A DNA stretch of 64,000 nucleotides from Sulfobacillus thermosulfidooxidans DSM 9293 (GTDB lineage Bacteria > Bacillota > Sulfobacillia > Sulfobacillales > Sulfobacillaceae): NCBI RefSeq assembly GCF_900176145.1, contig NZ_FWWY01000002.1, positions 124,001-188,000 on the forward strand, read 5' to 3'. The notes under the pieces were generated by a model that saw only the letters and a program-made list of their open reading frames with translations, was not told the DNA's origin and did not search any database. The position numbers were made by a program, and so were the translations under genes. Below, in pieces: positions 1 to 7,515 of this stretch (the stretch's first letter is position 1; the number at the start of each line of letters is the position of its first letter).

Positions 1-1
1 C

Positions 2-1891
2 CAGGTGGATACGTTGACCCATCCGCCGGATCAAAGGATCGCATTCCAGGAGCTCTGGCCCCACTACCCGATGATTCGTCAGGTACTCCCACGACTCCTC
101 GCCACCATGCCCTGGCAGGCGACACCGGCGGGTCAAGGCACCTTAGAGGCCTGGCACTTTCTCCGGGATCACGAAGGCCATGCCACGCGGAGTTGGCCCG
201 AAGCGCCCATGACCGGCATGACGACCACCTGGCGAGCCGTCGTCGTGGGGGAAAACGGCCGGGTGTCGAAGAAAGCTTATACCTTCTGGGTGTTGTTCCG
301 GATGCTGGAATTGATGCAGTCGCACGACCTGTATGTCACCCCGAGCGAACGCTATGGCGATCCCCGGTCCCAACTCCTGCAAGGCGCGGCGTGGGAGGCG
401 GTACGCCCGCAGGTTCTACGCACGCTCAACTGGGCTGCAGATGCGGAATCGGCCTTAGGCCCGTTGCGAGAGGCGCTCGACACGGCTTACCAAACGACCG
501 CCGCGCATTGGGAAACCAATCCCGCCGTCCGACTGGAAGCGTTTGCGGGTAAAGACCGCCTGGTGTTGAGCCCGCTAGACCGGCTGGAGGACCCGGTCTC
601 TCTGCGCCGGCTACGGAGCCGGGTGGCGAGCTTGCTTCCGCGGCCCACGTTGCCGGATTTACTTCTGGAAGTCCATCACTGGACAGGCTTTGCCGACGCC
701 TTCACCCACGTAAGTCAGGGGGGCGAACGGGTCAAGGATTTGGCGCTCAGTGTCTGTGCCGTTCTACTGGCGCAGGCGTGCAATATCGGTCTCGACCCCG
801 TGGTACATGCGGGGATCCCGGCGTTGGAATATGATCGGCTCACCTGGGTGGCGCAAAATTACGTCCGGGCTGAAACGCTCACGGCCGCCAACACCTTATT
901 GGTGGACTACCATGCGCAACGCCCGCTCGCGCAGATCTGGGGGCAAGGCGAGGTCGCCTCGGCCGATGGTCTGCGCTTTGTCGTGCCAGTTCGCACCCTG
1001 CATGCCGGCGCTAACCCGAAGTATTTCGGCGCGGGCCGGGGCGTCACCTATTACAACTTTACCAGCGACCAGTTTAGTGGATTTAATGCCTTAGTCATCG
1101 CCGGGACTCTTCGCGACTCCCTGAACGTGTTAGAAGGGGTCCTTGACCAGCAAACCGGACTGCATCCCCACGAAATCATGACGGATACGGCCGGGTACAG
1201 CGATCTGATTTTTGGCCTGTTTGGGTTGCTGGGCTACCAATTCAGCCCACGTCTCGCCGATATCGGCGAGGCCCGCTTTTGGCGCATCGATGCGGAGGCC
1301 GATTACGGGGTGCTCAATCGCCTGGCCCGCCAGCGCATTCGTGCCGACCTCATTCTCCGCCATTGGGACGACATGTTGCGGGTCGCGGGATCGTTGAAGT
1401 GGGGGACCGTGAATGCCACCGCACTGATTCAAGCTCTGCAGCACGGGGGGCGACCGACCCTGCTGGGGCGCGCCATCGGGGAACTCGGTCGGATTTACAA
1501 AACTCGGTACCTGTTGGCTTATTTGGATGACGAAAGCTACCGGCGGCGGATTCTCACCCAGCTGAATCGGGGCGAAGCGCGACACAGTCTCGCCCGGACG
1601 GTGTTCTACGGGAAACGGGGCGAATTGCATCAAGCCTACCGCGAAGGTCAAGAGGATCAACTGAACGCGCTGGGGTTGGTCGTCAATGCCATTGTGCTGT
1701 GGAATACGCGATACATGGAACAGGCGCTGGCATTAATCCGCCAGCGCGGAACCACGGTGTTGGACGACGACGTGGCGCGTCTCTCCCCGCTCGGGCATGA
1801 CCACATTACCATGTTGGGGCACTACTCCTTCGAGGTCCCCGAGGTCGTCGCGCAAGGTCATCTCCGGCCACTATCGTCGTTGGATGAGTAG
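2..1891 (+). CDS. tnpA: Tn3-family transposase, C-terminal ~629 residues (5' end outside window)
   Basis: DDE transposase that catalyses replicative cointegrate transposition of Tn3-family elements. The frame is open to the window edge. The family is usually about 970-1000 residues, so roughly the first third lies outside. Visible family blocks are WGQGEVASADG near residue 314, TDTAGYSDLIFGLFG near 395 with the following LADIGEARFWR, and the C-terminal LARTVFYGKRGELHQAYREG with NALGLVVNAIVLWNT. The gene stops a few bases before a terminal inverted repeat of Tn3 type, so this is the transposase-proximal end of the transposon. No frameshift is seen in the visible part. Family assignment is firm; subgroup is not determined. 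Confidence 0.95.
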   Translation, partial: QVDTLTHPPDQRIAFQELWPHYPMIRQVLPRLLATMPWQATPAGQGTLEAWHFLRDHEGHATRSWPEAPMTGMTTTWRAVVVGENGRVSKKAYTFWVLFRMLELMQSHDLYVTPSERYGDPRSQLLQGAAWEAVRPQVLRTLNWAADAESALGPLREALDTAYQTTAAHWETNPAVRLEAFAGKDRLVLSPLDRLEDPVSLRRLRSRVASLLPRPTLPDLLLEVHHWTGFADAFTHVSQGGERVKDLALSVCAVLLAQACNIGLDPVVHAGIPALEYDRLTWVAQNYVRAETLTAANTLLVDYHAQRPLAQIWGQGEVASADGLRFVVPVRTLHAGANPKYFGAGRGVTYYNFTSDQFSGFNALVIAGTLRDSLNVLEGVLDQQTGLHPHEIMTDTAGYSDLIFGLFGLLGYQFSPRLADIGEARFWRIDAEADYGVLNRLARQRIRADLILRHWDDMLRVAGSLKWGTVNATALIQALQHGGRPTLLGRAIGELGRIYKTRYLLAYLDDESYRRRILTQLNRGEARHSLARTVFYGKRGELHQAYREGQEDQLNALGLVVNAIVLWNTRYMEQALALIRQRGTTVLDDDVARLSPLGHDHITMLGHYSFEVPEVVAQGHLRPLSSLDE

Positions 1892-1899
1892 GTACCCAA

Positions 1900-1937
1900 T
1901 CCTATTGCCATTTTCGTTCCATTGCTACAGAAACCCC
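1900..1937. repeat. Terminal inverted repeat of the Tn3-family transposon
   Basis: Read on the minus strand this 38-bp end begins GGGGTTTCTG and contains GGAACGAAAA, the two hallmarks of Tn3 ends (GGGG terminus and internal GAACGAAAA box). It starts directly after the transposase stop. Its GGGG end abuts a truncated sigma-factor gene, which marks the exact edge of the transposon at 1937. The partner repeat is outside the window. Confidence 0.85.
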
Positions 1938-2398
1938 AAATTAGCGGCTTGTTGCACAAGTTCGGCCCATAGTTCCTGGGTCTCCCAGGTGTCGCTGGGA
2001 TTGTGGCCCGGATCAACGAGCGAGTCGGCGAGCTGGCGATCATGATGAGGATAAAGAGGGGCGTTGAGAGATGCGGCGGTATTCAGAGGCCGATGTTTAA
2101 GCCGCGACGCCATGCGAGCGGCGGTGGCGAGCCGGTGTTTGACCACGTGGCGGGCCCACGCGGAAAACACGCGATGATAATGTGGTTGATACGTTTGAAC
2201 GGCGATCCAAAACGCGAGACTGGCTTCCTGATACAGATCATCGCTTGTGAGGCCCGGGAGGGTGTAGCGCGTAGCTTCGTGGCGTAACCAGCCGCGAAAA
2301 CGGGCGAAAAGCGCGGTAAAGGCGTCGGGGTCGGACCGAGCGCGGTGGGCGAGCCTATTTAAGGTCCAAAAGGCCCACCGCGTCACATGGCGCGGCAA
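1925..2398 (-). pseudogene. Sigma-70-like factor truncated after region 2 by the Tn3 insertion
   Basis: Would direct RNA polymerase to alternative promoters. The residues match sigma-70 region 2: DAFTALFARFRGWLRHEA, then GLTSDDLYQEASLAFWIAV, which resembles the core-binding and -10 recognition helices of SigH/ECF-like factors, then FSAWARHVVKHRL. The last four codons and the TAG stop are read inside the transposon end (ANL then GFL-stop), so gene-derived sequence stops at 1938 and region 4 is lost. The longest frame begins with TTG at 2398; a GTG four codons in is equally possible and no clear ribosome site is visible. The missing 3' part should lie beyond the far end of the transposon. Sigma assignment is fairly sure; exact class is not. 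Confidence 0.75.
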
Positions 2399-2463
2399 AC
2401 GCCGGGGAGCCGTCGTGGGGGGATGGGATGGATGTGCGGGCTGCTACATCATCAAGAACCTCC

Positions 2464-3108
2464 TTAAGACACGGTGTGAAGTGAGGCGCGGTGGCACTGG
2501 ACCCAATAGGGTTTCCACCAGCGCCACGCGGCATCCCAAGCTGGCCAACGGGGCCACCCGCGGATGGGGGTCATCGTGCCGTTCAGGGAGCGCGACGAGG
2601 TGCGCCAGGTGTTCCAAAACTCCATGCGCCACGTTGCCCAGATAGCGGTCATCCAGAGCACATGGCGCCACTCGGGATCAGCGGGCCACGGGATGGTGCG
2701 CCACGTATGGGCCCAGACAGGCGGATCGATTGGATGCGTCATCCACCACGCATCACCAGGGAGTGCAGGAAGCTGGATGGTGGCGTGAATCTCGGTGAGG
2801 GTAACCCCATGATGTTGGGCGCGCCAGAGGAGCCGCCATAATTGATGATGCCCGGCGATGGCTAAGAAAAACCACCAACCCCAGTGGGGAAGGGGAGAAG
2901 CGGCATCCGTCAAGCCGTGATCGTGGTCCCAGTGCTGCATCAGCGTGACGTAATCGGACCGGTGAGGCGGACCACCGGGGAATTGTTGGACCATCCAGGA
3001 GAGGGTGGTGTGATCGGCGGGAGTGACCGGCCATGTGATATCGAGCCACCAGCCCCGAACGGTCGGATCATGCGGCCAGGGAAAGGGAATGGGAGGAGAA
3101 TGCCCCAT
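2464..3108 (-). CDS. Hypothetical Trp/His/Pro-rich protein, N-terminus probably cut by IS256-type element
   Basis: No family recognised. The 214 residues are very rich in Trp, His and Pro, like several other orphan genes of this element, and have no clear membrane segment or signal peptide. The only ATG (3108) lies inside the end of the adjacent IS256-family element, with no ribosome site before it, so the native start has probably been replaced. A short minus-strand start with a fair ribosome site (ATG near 4532, beginning MPPIRGCP) sits just across the IS and could be the lost 5' end, although the flanks show no target duplication. The gene may therefore be silent. Confidence 0.5.
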   Translation of the reverse strand: MGHSPPIPFPWPHDPTVRGWWLDITWPVTPADHTTLSWMVQQFPGGPPHRSDYVTLMQHWDHDHGLTDAASPLPHWGWWFFLAIAGHHQLWRLLWRAQHHGVTLTEIHATIQLPALPGDAWWMTHPIDPPVWAHTWRTIPWPADPEWRHVLWMTAIWATWRMEFWNTWRTSSRSLNGTMTPIRGWPRWPAWDAAWRWWKPYWVQCHRASLHTVS

Positions 3109-3110
3109 TT

Positions 3111-3136
3111 TTCGTGGAAATTGAAACTAGCGATCC
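3111..3136. repeat. Left inverted repeat of the IS256-family element
   Basis: Begins TTCGTGGAAATTG and contains ACTAGCGATCCT. It pairs with the right end at 4468-4494 with a few mismatches and a small length difference in the middle. Confidence 0.75.
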
Positions 3137-3192
3137 TGATGGCTCTCTGGTTTACTAGAGAGGTCTGAACCCATCTTGAGGAGGAATCGCTA

Positions 3193-4458
3193 GTGACTAC
3201 CAGTATAAAGAAAAAATCGCTTCCCGAACAGTCGGTGACGGTGCCGTGGGTGGACATCCTCCAGGATGCCGAAGACGGGTTATTGGCGCTGTCGATCCGG
3301 GTCGGATTGCAGGTTTTGCAACAGATGATGGCGGCCGAGGTGGAGCAGTTGGCAGGGCCTAAAGGCCGTCATGATCCGCAACGCCAAGCGGTCCGACACG
3401 GGACCGAAGTCGGCAGCGTCTTTTTGGGGGATCGCAAAATCTCCGTTCCGCACCCCCGGGTGCGGGCCGCTGATGGCTCGGAGGAAATTCCGTTAGACAC
3501 CTACCATCAGTTTCAGGACCCGACGCTGGCGACACAAGCCGTACTGGAACGCATGCTGTATGGCTTAGCGAGCCGCCAACAGCGCCATGCCGATGCAGCC
3601 TTTGAAGCCGCGATGGAGCAGCCAGGCCCCAGCAAAAGCACGGTGAGCCGCCGCTTTATCCAAGCCACCCAACAGGCCCTTGACCGCTTTCTCCAGCGCC
3701 GGTTGGATGACCGGACGTGGGTGGTGGTGATGATCGATGGTTTGCGTGTAGCGGACCATCTGGTGGTGGGCGCCTTAGGGATTGATGCGGACGGTCACAA
3801 GCGTGTCTTGGGATTGGTCGAAGGGGCGACAGAAAATCATACCGTAGTCATGGCCTTATTGCAGGATCTCATCACTCGCGGCCTGACGGCCGCGCAGGGA
3901 TTACTCGTGGTCATCGATGGGGCCAAGGCCTTAGCCAAAGCCGTGCACGACGTCTGGGGAGACCAAGTCCTCATCCAACGCTGCCAAATCCACAAGCAAC
4001 GGAATGTGCTCGACCACCTGCCGAAATCGGCCGAAAATCGGGTCCGCCAGCGCTTACGGAAAGCGTATCAAGAACCGGATGCGGACAGGGCCGCGCAGGC
4101 ATTAGAAGCGCTCGCGAAAGAGCTCGAACGGGATCATCCCGGCGCCGCTGGGAGTCTCCGGGAAGGACTGGCGGAAACGTTAACCGTCCATCGATTGGGC
4201 CTGCCGGGCCTCTTACGCCAAACGTTGGCGAACACCAATGCCATGGAATCCATCAACAGTCAATTTCGGACCCATGCGCAAAATGTCAAACATTGGACCA
4301 ATGGGCAACAAGTCTTACGCTGGTTGGCGTCGGCGAGCTTTTTTATCGAAGACACGTTGACGCGGATCCCCGGCTATCGCGAGATTCCCGTGTTGCAAAC
4401 GGCCTTAAAAGCCACGTGTTCCAAAACGCCGGAACAAAAAACCGAGCAAATCGGTTAA
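3193..4458 (+). CDS. IS256-family (mutator type) transposase
   Basis: DDE transposase moving the surrounding 1.4-kb element by copy-out/paste-in. The 421-residue length is normal for the family and the frame is intact. Visible features are the N-terminal acidic/hydrophobic helices, VVVMIDGLRVADH with the first Asp near residue 180, LLVVIDGAKALAKAV with the second Asp near 238, the signature CQIHKQRNVLDHLP near 266, and the C-terminal NTNAMESINSQFR carrying the catalytic Glu near 353. ATG at 3193 follows GAGGAGGAATCGCTAGTG; the GTG one codon earlier is also possible. It is one of three genes here read on the plus strand. Confidence 0.95.
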   Translation: MTTSIKKKSLPEQSVTVPWVDILQDAEDGLLALSIRVGLQVLQQMMAAEVEQLAGPKGRHDPQRQAVRHGTEVGSVFLGDRKISVPHPRVRAADGSEEIPLDTYHQFQDPTLATQAVLERMLYGLASRQQRHADAAFEAAMEQPGPSKSTVSRRFIQATQQALDRFLQRRLDDRTWVVVMIDGLRVADHLVVGALGIDADGHKRVLGLVEGATENHTVVMALLQDLITRGLTAAQGLLVVIDGAKALAKAVHDVWGDQVLIQRCQIHKQRNVLDHLPKSAENRVRQRLRKAYQEPDADRAAQALEALAKELERDHPGAAGSLREGLAETLTVHRLGLPGLLRQTLANTNAMESINSQFRTHAQNVKHWTNGQQVLRWLASASFFIEDTLTRIPGYREIPVLQTALKATCSKTPEQKTEQIG

Positions 4459-4467
4459 ATCACGAGA

Positions 4468-4503
4468 AAGGATGCGCTAGCGAAATTCCACGAAGCTTGG
4501 GAC
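4468..4503. repeat. Right inverted repeat of the IS256-family element
   Basis: AAGGATGCGCTAGCGAAATT then CCACGAA is the inverse of the left end. It lies ten bases past the transposase stop. Confidence 0.75.
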
Positions 4504-4543
4504 AACCTCGAATGGGAGGCATGAGAACACCTTCTTGGAAGAG

Positions 4544-4972
4544 TTAAGGTAGGGGCAAGAGGGTGTGAAGCCGGCCGAGTAAGCGGGCATAATCGGGTCC
4601 GGTGTGATCGGGCAACAACGGCACAGGCCATCCGGGCCACTCATCCCACCGGATTTTGCGCGAGCTGGGGGGCCATAGTGGCCAGGGCACCAGCTGCCAG
4701 TGATCGCGATCACGGGCGAGCAGAATAAAGACCACGCTGCCATAGTGGGCACTGGCGGTAAAGAGTTGACGACTAGGACGGGTGAGACACCGGGGAGACA
4801 GGCCCTCATCGGGTACACAATACACGTTAAACCCGAGGGCTTGCAAGGTTTCGCTATGGAGTCCCACGTAATGAATGGTGGGACTAGACGTCGGTTCGAT
4901 GCGCCAGAGATAGCGGTCTTGATAGATCTGATGGGTGGCGGCTAAAGCGGCGGCAAAGGGTTCAGGAATCAT
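4544..4972 (-). CDS. Hypothetical protein, 142 aa
   Basis: Not recognised. Start chosen at ATG 4972 (MIPEPFAAALAATHQIYQD), which follows TCGGAGGATTGTCTC; the longer frame has no ribosome site. The residues look soluble and globular, with aromatic segments (HWQLVPWPLWPP) and no signal peptide or transmembrane stretch. It is the last gene before the IS256-type element, and upstream lie further small orphan genes on the same strand, probably one accessory transcript. Function unknown. Confidence 0.65.
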   Translation of the reverse strand: MIPEPFAAALAATHQIYQDRYLWRIEPTSSPTIHYVGLHSETLQALGFNVYCVPDEGLSPRCLTRPSRQLFTASAHYGSVVFILLARDRDHWQLVPWPLWPPSSRKIRWDEWPGWPVPLLPDHTGPDYARLLGRLHTLLPLP

Positions 4973-5036
4973 GAGACAATCCTCCGAAACAGATGATGGG
5001 GTGAGCTGAGTATAGCACAAGTCGAAACGGATGGCG

Positions 5037-5393
5037 TTATGGCGTAAGGAGCGCGTGGCGTAACACCTGGCGCAGGTGATCGGCCCACGTGGGATCGCGG
5101 GCTGTGAGGGCGTGAAAGCATTGGGCAAGCCATTGGCTCACGCCGTCAGGCGGATCTGTCTGCAACACGGGCGTCAAGGCGATAAAGGCCGTTACGTGGC
5201 GAGAATCCTGCTCACAGATCATAGCGGTGAGGGAGAGCCATAACGCCACAAAAAGCTGTTGGGTGGCGGTCCAGGTGGATGAGGGTGCAGGAAACACGGC
5301 GCGGGCGAAGGCGGTTACGGTGTTGGATGGCAGACCCACCTGGCGACAGGCCGTATAAGCGGCGTGCAGGCGAGTCCGGGCTGTGGGAGACAT
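5037..5393 (-). CDS. Hypothetical protein, 118 aa
   Basis: Not recognised. ATG 5393 (MSPTARTRLHAAYTACRQVG) follows GAGGAGGGATCCC at good spacing. The sequence appears largely alpha-helical, with an Ala-rich N-terminal half and WTATQQLFVALWLSLTAMIC in the middle, too short and mixed for a confident membrane span. It lies between two other small same-strand genes in the accessory block. No motif suggests a function. Confidence 0.65.
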   Translation of the reverse strand: MSPTARTRLHAAYTACRQVGLPSNTVTAFARAVFPAPSSTWTATQQLFVALWLSLTAMICEQDSRHVTAFIALTPVLQTDPPDGVSQWLAQCFHALTARDPTWADHLRQVLRHALLTP

Positions 5394-5422
5394 GGGATCC
5401 CTCCTCAAACCATCAGGAAATC

Positions 5423-5767
5423 TTAATTGTAAAAGGCGTCTTGCCAGATCCGCACCTGGTCGAGAGAGAGCAGCCGCCGGTCTTTTAAGGTGTCTAATAA
5501 CGTTTCAAACGCGGTCACGGACAGATCGTGGCACCATTCCCAGGTTTCATAGCGACACGCGGCGCACGTCACCGTCAGGTGTTCGGGGATTTTGACGCAG
5601 GCTGTGCTGCTGGATCCGCCGACGCCATGAATGCGGATTCCGTTTTGATAGACTTCGTGGCTAGCGGGGGTATAACGTCGTGTCAGCGTTTGCGCACCGC
5701 ATTTGGGACAGGTGGTCAACGTATTGGCGGGCAGCAGGACACCTTGAGTCCAAGCTTGAGATTCCAT
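5423..5767 (-). CDS. Small zinc-ribbon protein, 114 aa
   Basis: Two CxxC knuckles are visible, CPKCGAQTLTRRY near residue 20 and CAACRYETWEW near 68. They are about 45 residues apart, the pattern of a treble-clef or rubredoxin-like zinc ribbon; a further Cys lies between them. This indicates metal binding, probably zinc, and a nucleic-acid or protein-binding role (inference). Start at ATG 5767 (MESQAWTQG), after AAAGGAGCAAACA; the longer frame upstream lacks a ribosome site. C-terminal helices are charged. No specific family recognised. Confidence 0.7.
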   Translation of the reverse strand: MESQAWTQGVLLPANTLTTCPKCGAQTLTRRYTPASHEVYQNGIRIHGVGGSSSTACVKIPEHLTVTCAACRYETWEWCHDLSVTAFETLLDTLKDRRLLSLDQVRIWQDAFYN

Positions 5768-5832
5768 CGGGGGTGTTTGCTCCTTTCTGTTTTTAGGCGT
5801 CCGTGAGGGGATGTGTGGGAACACGGGATAGG

Positions 5833-6372
5833 TCACGATTTGTCGGAAGGCGGAGGCGGAATGAGGGGATTGTGTGCCATAAAGAGCACGCGCGTCACGG
5901 CCCACTGACACAAGCCGGAGCCGAGAGCACCTTGGTACGCGCGGGTTTGGGCGAGCAGGGGACCAAATTCGTGAAGATGGCTCCGATGATAGAGAAAGTG
6001 CGCGGTGGTGTAGACGATCAAAGCGGGGAGCGTCATAGAGCCGTAGTGAGAGAGAATGAGGGTCATGGCGTGTGCGACGGACGGCGGAAGCGGCGCCAGA
6101 GCGGGGGCACTCTCGGCGGGGCGGATATGAATGTGACCATCGGGCAGGCGGGTCCAGGACAACCGGAAGTCGCTGGCCAGGTATTCGAGCCGCTTCGCGA
6201 GGGCCGGGCTAAACGGTCCGTAATAGGAAATGCCGAAAGGGTAGCCTAAAGGAGTGGCGCCTTCCGTTTGCAACAGGTACACCAGCCGCTGGAGGCGTTT
6301 GGGGGTCAGAACGACGGACTGGCCGGCGGCTTGATTAACAAAGTGGAGCAGAATCTCGTCAGGGAGCATCAT
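5833..6372 (-). CDS. Panacea/DUF4065-like protein, 179 aa
   Basis: The segment KRLQRLVYLLQTEGATPLGYPFGISYYGPFSPALAKRLEYLAS (written here only to indicate residues about 23-65) carries the layout of Panacea (DUF4065/SocA-like) or YwgA-like proteins: a helix with KL..L.Y...., then Y.GPFSP. Panacea domains are often antitoxins that act as chaperones for diverse toxins. No recognised toxin partner is adjacent, although the 103-aa gene just upstream (6411-6722) is the natural candidate by position. Start at ATG 6372 or 6369 after AGGACGGTG. Family call is tentative; the protein could be an unrelated orphan. Confidence 0.5.
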   Translation of the reverse strand: MMLPDEILLHFVNQAAGQSVVLTPKRLQRLVYLLQTEGATPLGYPFGISYYGPFSPALAKRLEYLASDFRLSWTRLPDGHIHIRPAESAPALAPLPPSVAHAMTLILSHYGSMTLPALIVYTTAHFLYHRSHLHEFGPLLAQTRAYQGALGSGLCQWAVTRVLFMAHNPLIPPPPSDKS

Positions 6373-6410
6373 GATCACCGTCCTAGCTTCTATCAGTGAG
6401 AAGAATGAAA

Positions 6411-6722
6411 TTACGAAATAGCGGATTGCCTTGTGAGACGTCCGGCATAGGGCGTATGCCGCAGGGCGCGAAGCAAGGCCCGGCGACTGCGTGGCGTCAT
6501 CTGGTGGAGGGTCAAGCGGCTGATCAAGTCCACACGTTCGGTCCAGGATAAGGCCGCACAGACCGTGTGCCAGAAGGTGAAAGGAATCGCGGGACAGGCG
6601 CCGGCATCCAGCAGGATGGGATGGGGGGGCGCGAGCGCTGTTTTGAGCCACGCCGTCAAGACCGTGGCTTGACAGGGATCCAGGGGGTCATAGGCGGTAA
6701 AGGTCCAACGATTCAGCGGCAT
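6411..6722 (-). CDS. Hypothetical protein, 103 aa, first gene of the Panacea-like pair
   Basis: Not recognised. ATG 6722 (MPLNRWTFTAYDPLDP) follows CGGAGGTGAACTC at ideal spacing. The protein is compact with a basic helical C-terminus (MTPRSRRALLRALRH). It begins 26 bases downstream of a strong inverted-repeat operator candidate and is followed after 38 bases by the Panacea-like gene. The layout resembles an autoregulated two-gene toxin-antitoxin unit, but that is inferred from context only. Confidence 0.6.
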   Translation of the reverse strand: MPLNRWTFTAYDPLDPCQATVLTAWLKTALAPPHPILLDAGACPAIPFTFWHTVCAALSWTERVDLISRLTLHQMTPRSRRALLRALRHTPYAGRLTRQSAIS

Positions 6723-6747
6723 GAGTTCACCTCCGGTCATGAATGCG

Positions 6748-6808
6748 CAATGGTTGGCATTTTATTATGCCAACCATTGTGAACAGGTCGCATCAAAATG
6801 CCAACCAT
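6748..6808. promoter_or_regulatory. Operator candidate: three copies of ATGGTTGGCAT in inverted and direct order
   Basis: A perfect 13-bp inverted repeat, CAATGGTTGGCAT (6748-6760) and its complement (6767-6779) separated by 6 bases, is followed by a third half-site ATGCCAACCAT at 6798-6808. It lies just upstream of the start at 6722. On the minus strand TTGGCA (from the third site), 17 bases, then CACAAT could be a promoter overlapped by the sites. This is consistent with autorepression of the 6722 operon. Confidence 0.55.
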
Positions 6809-6933
6809 AAACCGAAGGGACAGCCAGCCCGGCCGCGAGGGCGGGCTAGAGAAGGATGCCAAGAAGCGGAGAAAACAGGGTTTTATCCAGTTTCCATGCG
6901 GAAAGGATATTGAAAAGCGAAGATAAACAAAAA

Positions 6934-6961
6934 AATCCCCCCGTCTGGTGACGGGGGGATT
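6934..6961 (-). terminator. Rho-independent terminator, minus-strand reading
   Basis: Twelve-bp perfect stem AATCCCCCCGTC/GACGGGGGGATT with loop TGGT. On the minus strand it is followed by a run of T residues, so it ends transcripts arriving from the repeat-rich stretch above 7.0 kb. Confidence 0.8.
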
Positions 6962-7012
6962 GTCGCACGAAGCGGTCGTTGAAACATCATCATCCCCATC
7001 ACGCGCTGACGA

Positions 7013-7170
7013 AACAGGTGCGTACTCTCTCGGGCCGGAGAGAGCGCCTTACGCCGCGATCTCGCCGCGCTGTCTCGTCAGGTCATGGGGTTTAAGGCGC
7101 AACAGGTGCGTACTTCCTTTGGTTAAGGAAGCGCCTTACACCGCGATCGCGCGATGCTGTCACACCGGGT
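7013..7170. ncRNA. Two tandem structured repeats with a co-varying hairpin (possible RNA)
   Basis: Copies begin at 7013 and 7101 with AACAGGTGCGTACT. Both then have a 7-bp hairpin, then AGCGCCTTAC(G/A)CCGCGATC, then GCTGTC and GGTCA. The hairpin arms differ completely, CTCTCTC/GAGAGAG in copy 1 and CTTCCTT/AAGGAAG in copy 2, yet both pair perfectly, and flanking GGTG/CGCC can extend the stem. Such compensatory change points to selection on RNA or single-strand DNA structure. Which strand is expressed is not known. No known RNA class was recognised. The rest of the 6.98-7.5 kb stretch carries no convincing gene. Confidence 0.5.
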
Positions 7171-7180
7171 CAGACGGGTT

Positions 7181-7226
7181 TTTGGCGGGATTGGGGCTCG
7201 TTGCCCCGAGCCCCAATCCCGCCAAA
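7181..7226. repeat. Perfect 20-bp inverted repeat with 6-nt loop
   Basis: TTTGGCGGGATTGGGGCTCG at 7181-7200, loop TTGCCC, and the exact complement at 7207-7226. There is no T-tract on either side, so it is not a standard terminator. In a gene-poor plasmid region it could be a cruciform or single-strand origin, or part of a transfer origin; nothing visible decides between these. Confidence 0.6.
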
Positions 7227-7428
7227 TGCAACCAAACCAAACTAAAACATTCGCAACCGTGGCGGCCGGTCCTGCCCCGACTCAGGCACCAGGTGTTCCA
7301 AATGAACCCAGACGATGCCTGTCCAACCACGACGGCACTCAACACGGGGAGCCGCGTTGCGGTCGAGCCCGTCATCTCGCCGGGCTGCGCCATGATGGGA
7401 GGACGGGGTACATCAAGAACGCGCGCTT

Positions 7429-7470
7429 CACGGGACGGGCGAGCCCGCACGGTGTCCAACAAGGGTTGTA
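7429..7470 (-). pseudogene. Remnant resembling the 3' end of the 7997-8788 gene
   Basis: About 40 bases (CTTCACGGGACGG...GTCCAACAAG) match the region 8028-8072 with only a few differences. In the minus frame they give LDTVRARPSREA against LDAVRAQPSREV in the intact gene. The remainder of a paralogue is not recognisable, so this is a decayed tail. Confidence 0.45.
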
Positions 7471-7483
7471 GCAGAAGAACGAA

Positions 7484-7505
7484 ACCCCGCCCCCTGAGGG
7501 GCGGG
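7484..7505 (-). terminator. Terminator of the DUF4326 gene
   Basis: Eight-bp perfect stem CCCGCCCC/GGGGCGGG with a 4-base loop, 11 bases past the stop of the DUF4326 gene. On the minus strand it is followed by GGTTTCGTT, a moderate T-rich tail. Confidence 0.65.
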
Positions 7506-7515
7506 ATAACGTGCG

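Larger units (their letters stand above)
3102..4503 (+). mobile_element. IS256-family insertion sequence, about 1.4 kb
   Basis: A single transposase gene bounded by imperfect inverted repeats. The left end reads TTCGTGGAAATT...CTAGCGATCC, and the reverse complement of the right end reads TTCGTGGAATTTCGCTAGCGCATCC. Similarity continues outward (CCCCA against CCCAA), giving approximate limits of 3102 and 4503. No 8-9 bp target duplication is recognisable at the flanks. This suggests rearrangement after insertion, or that the ends are slightly misplaced. Confidence 0.85.

Noticed and set aside
7160-7462. 100-codon minus-strand frame
   Set aside because: Only its first dozen codons resemble the 3' end of the 7997-8788 gene; the rest crosses the long inverted repeat. 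Treated as a remnant.
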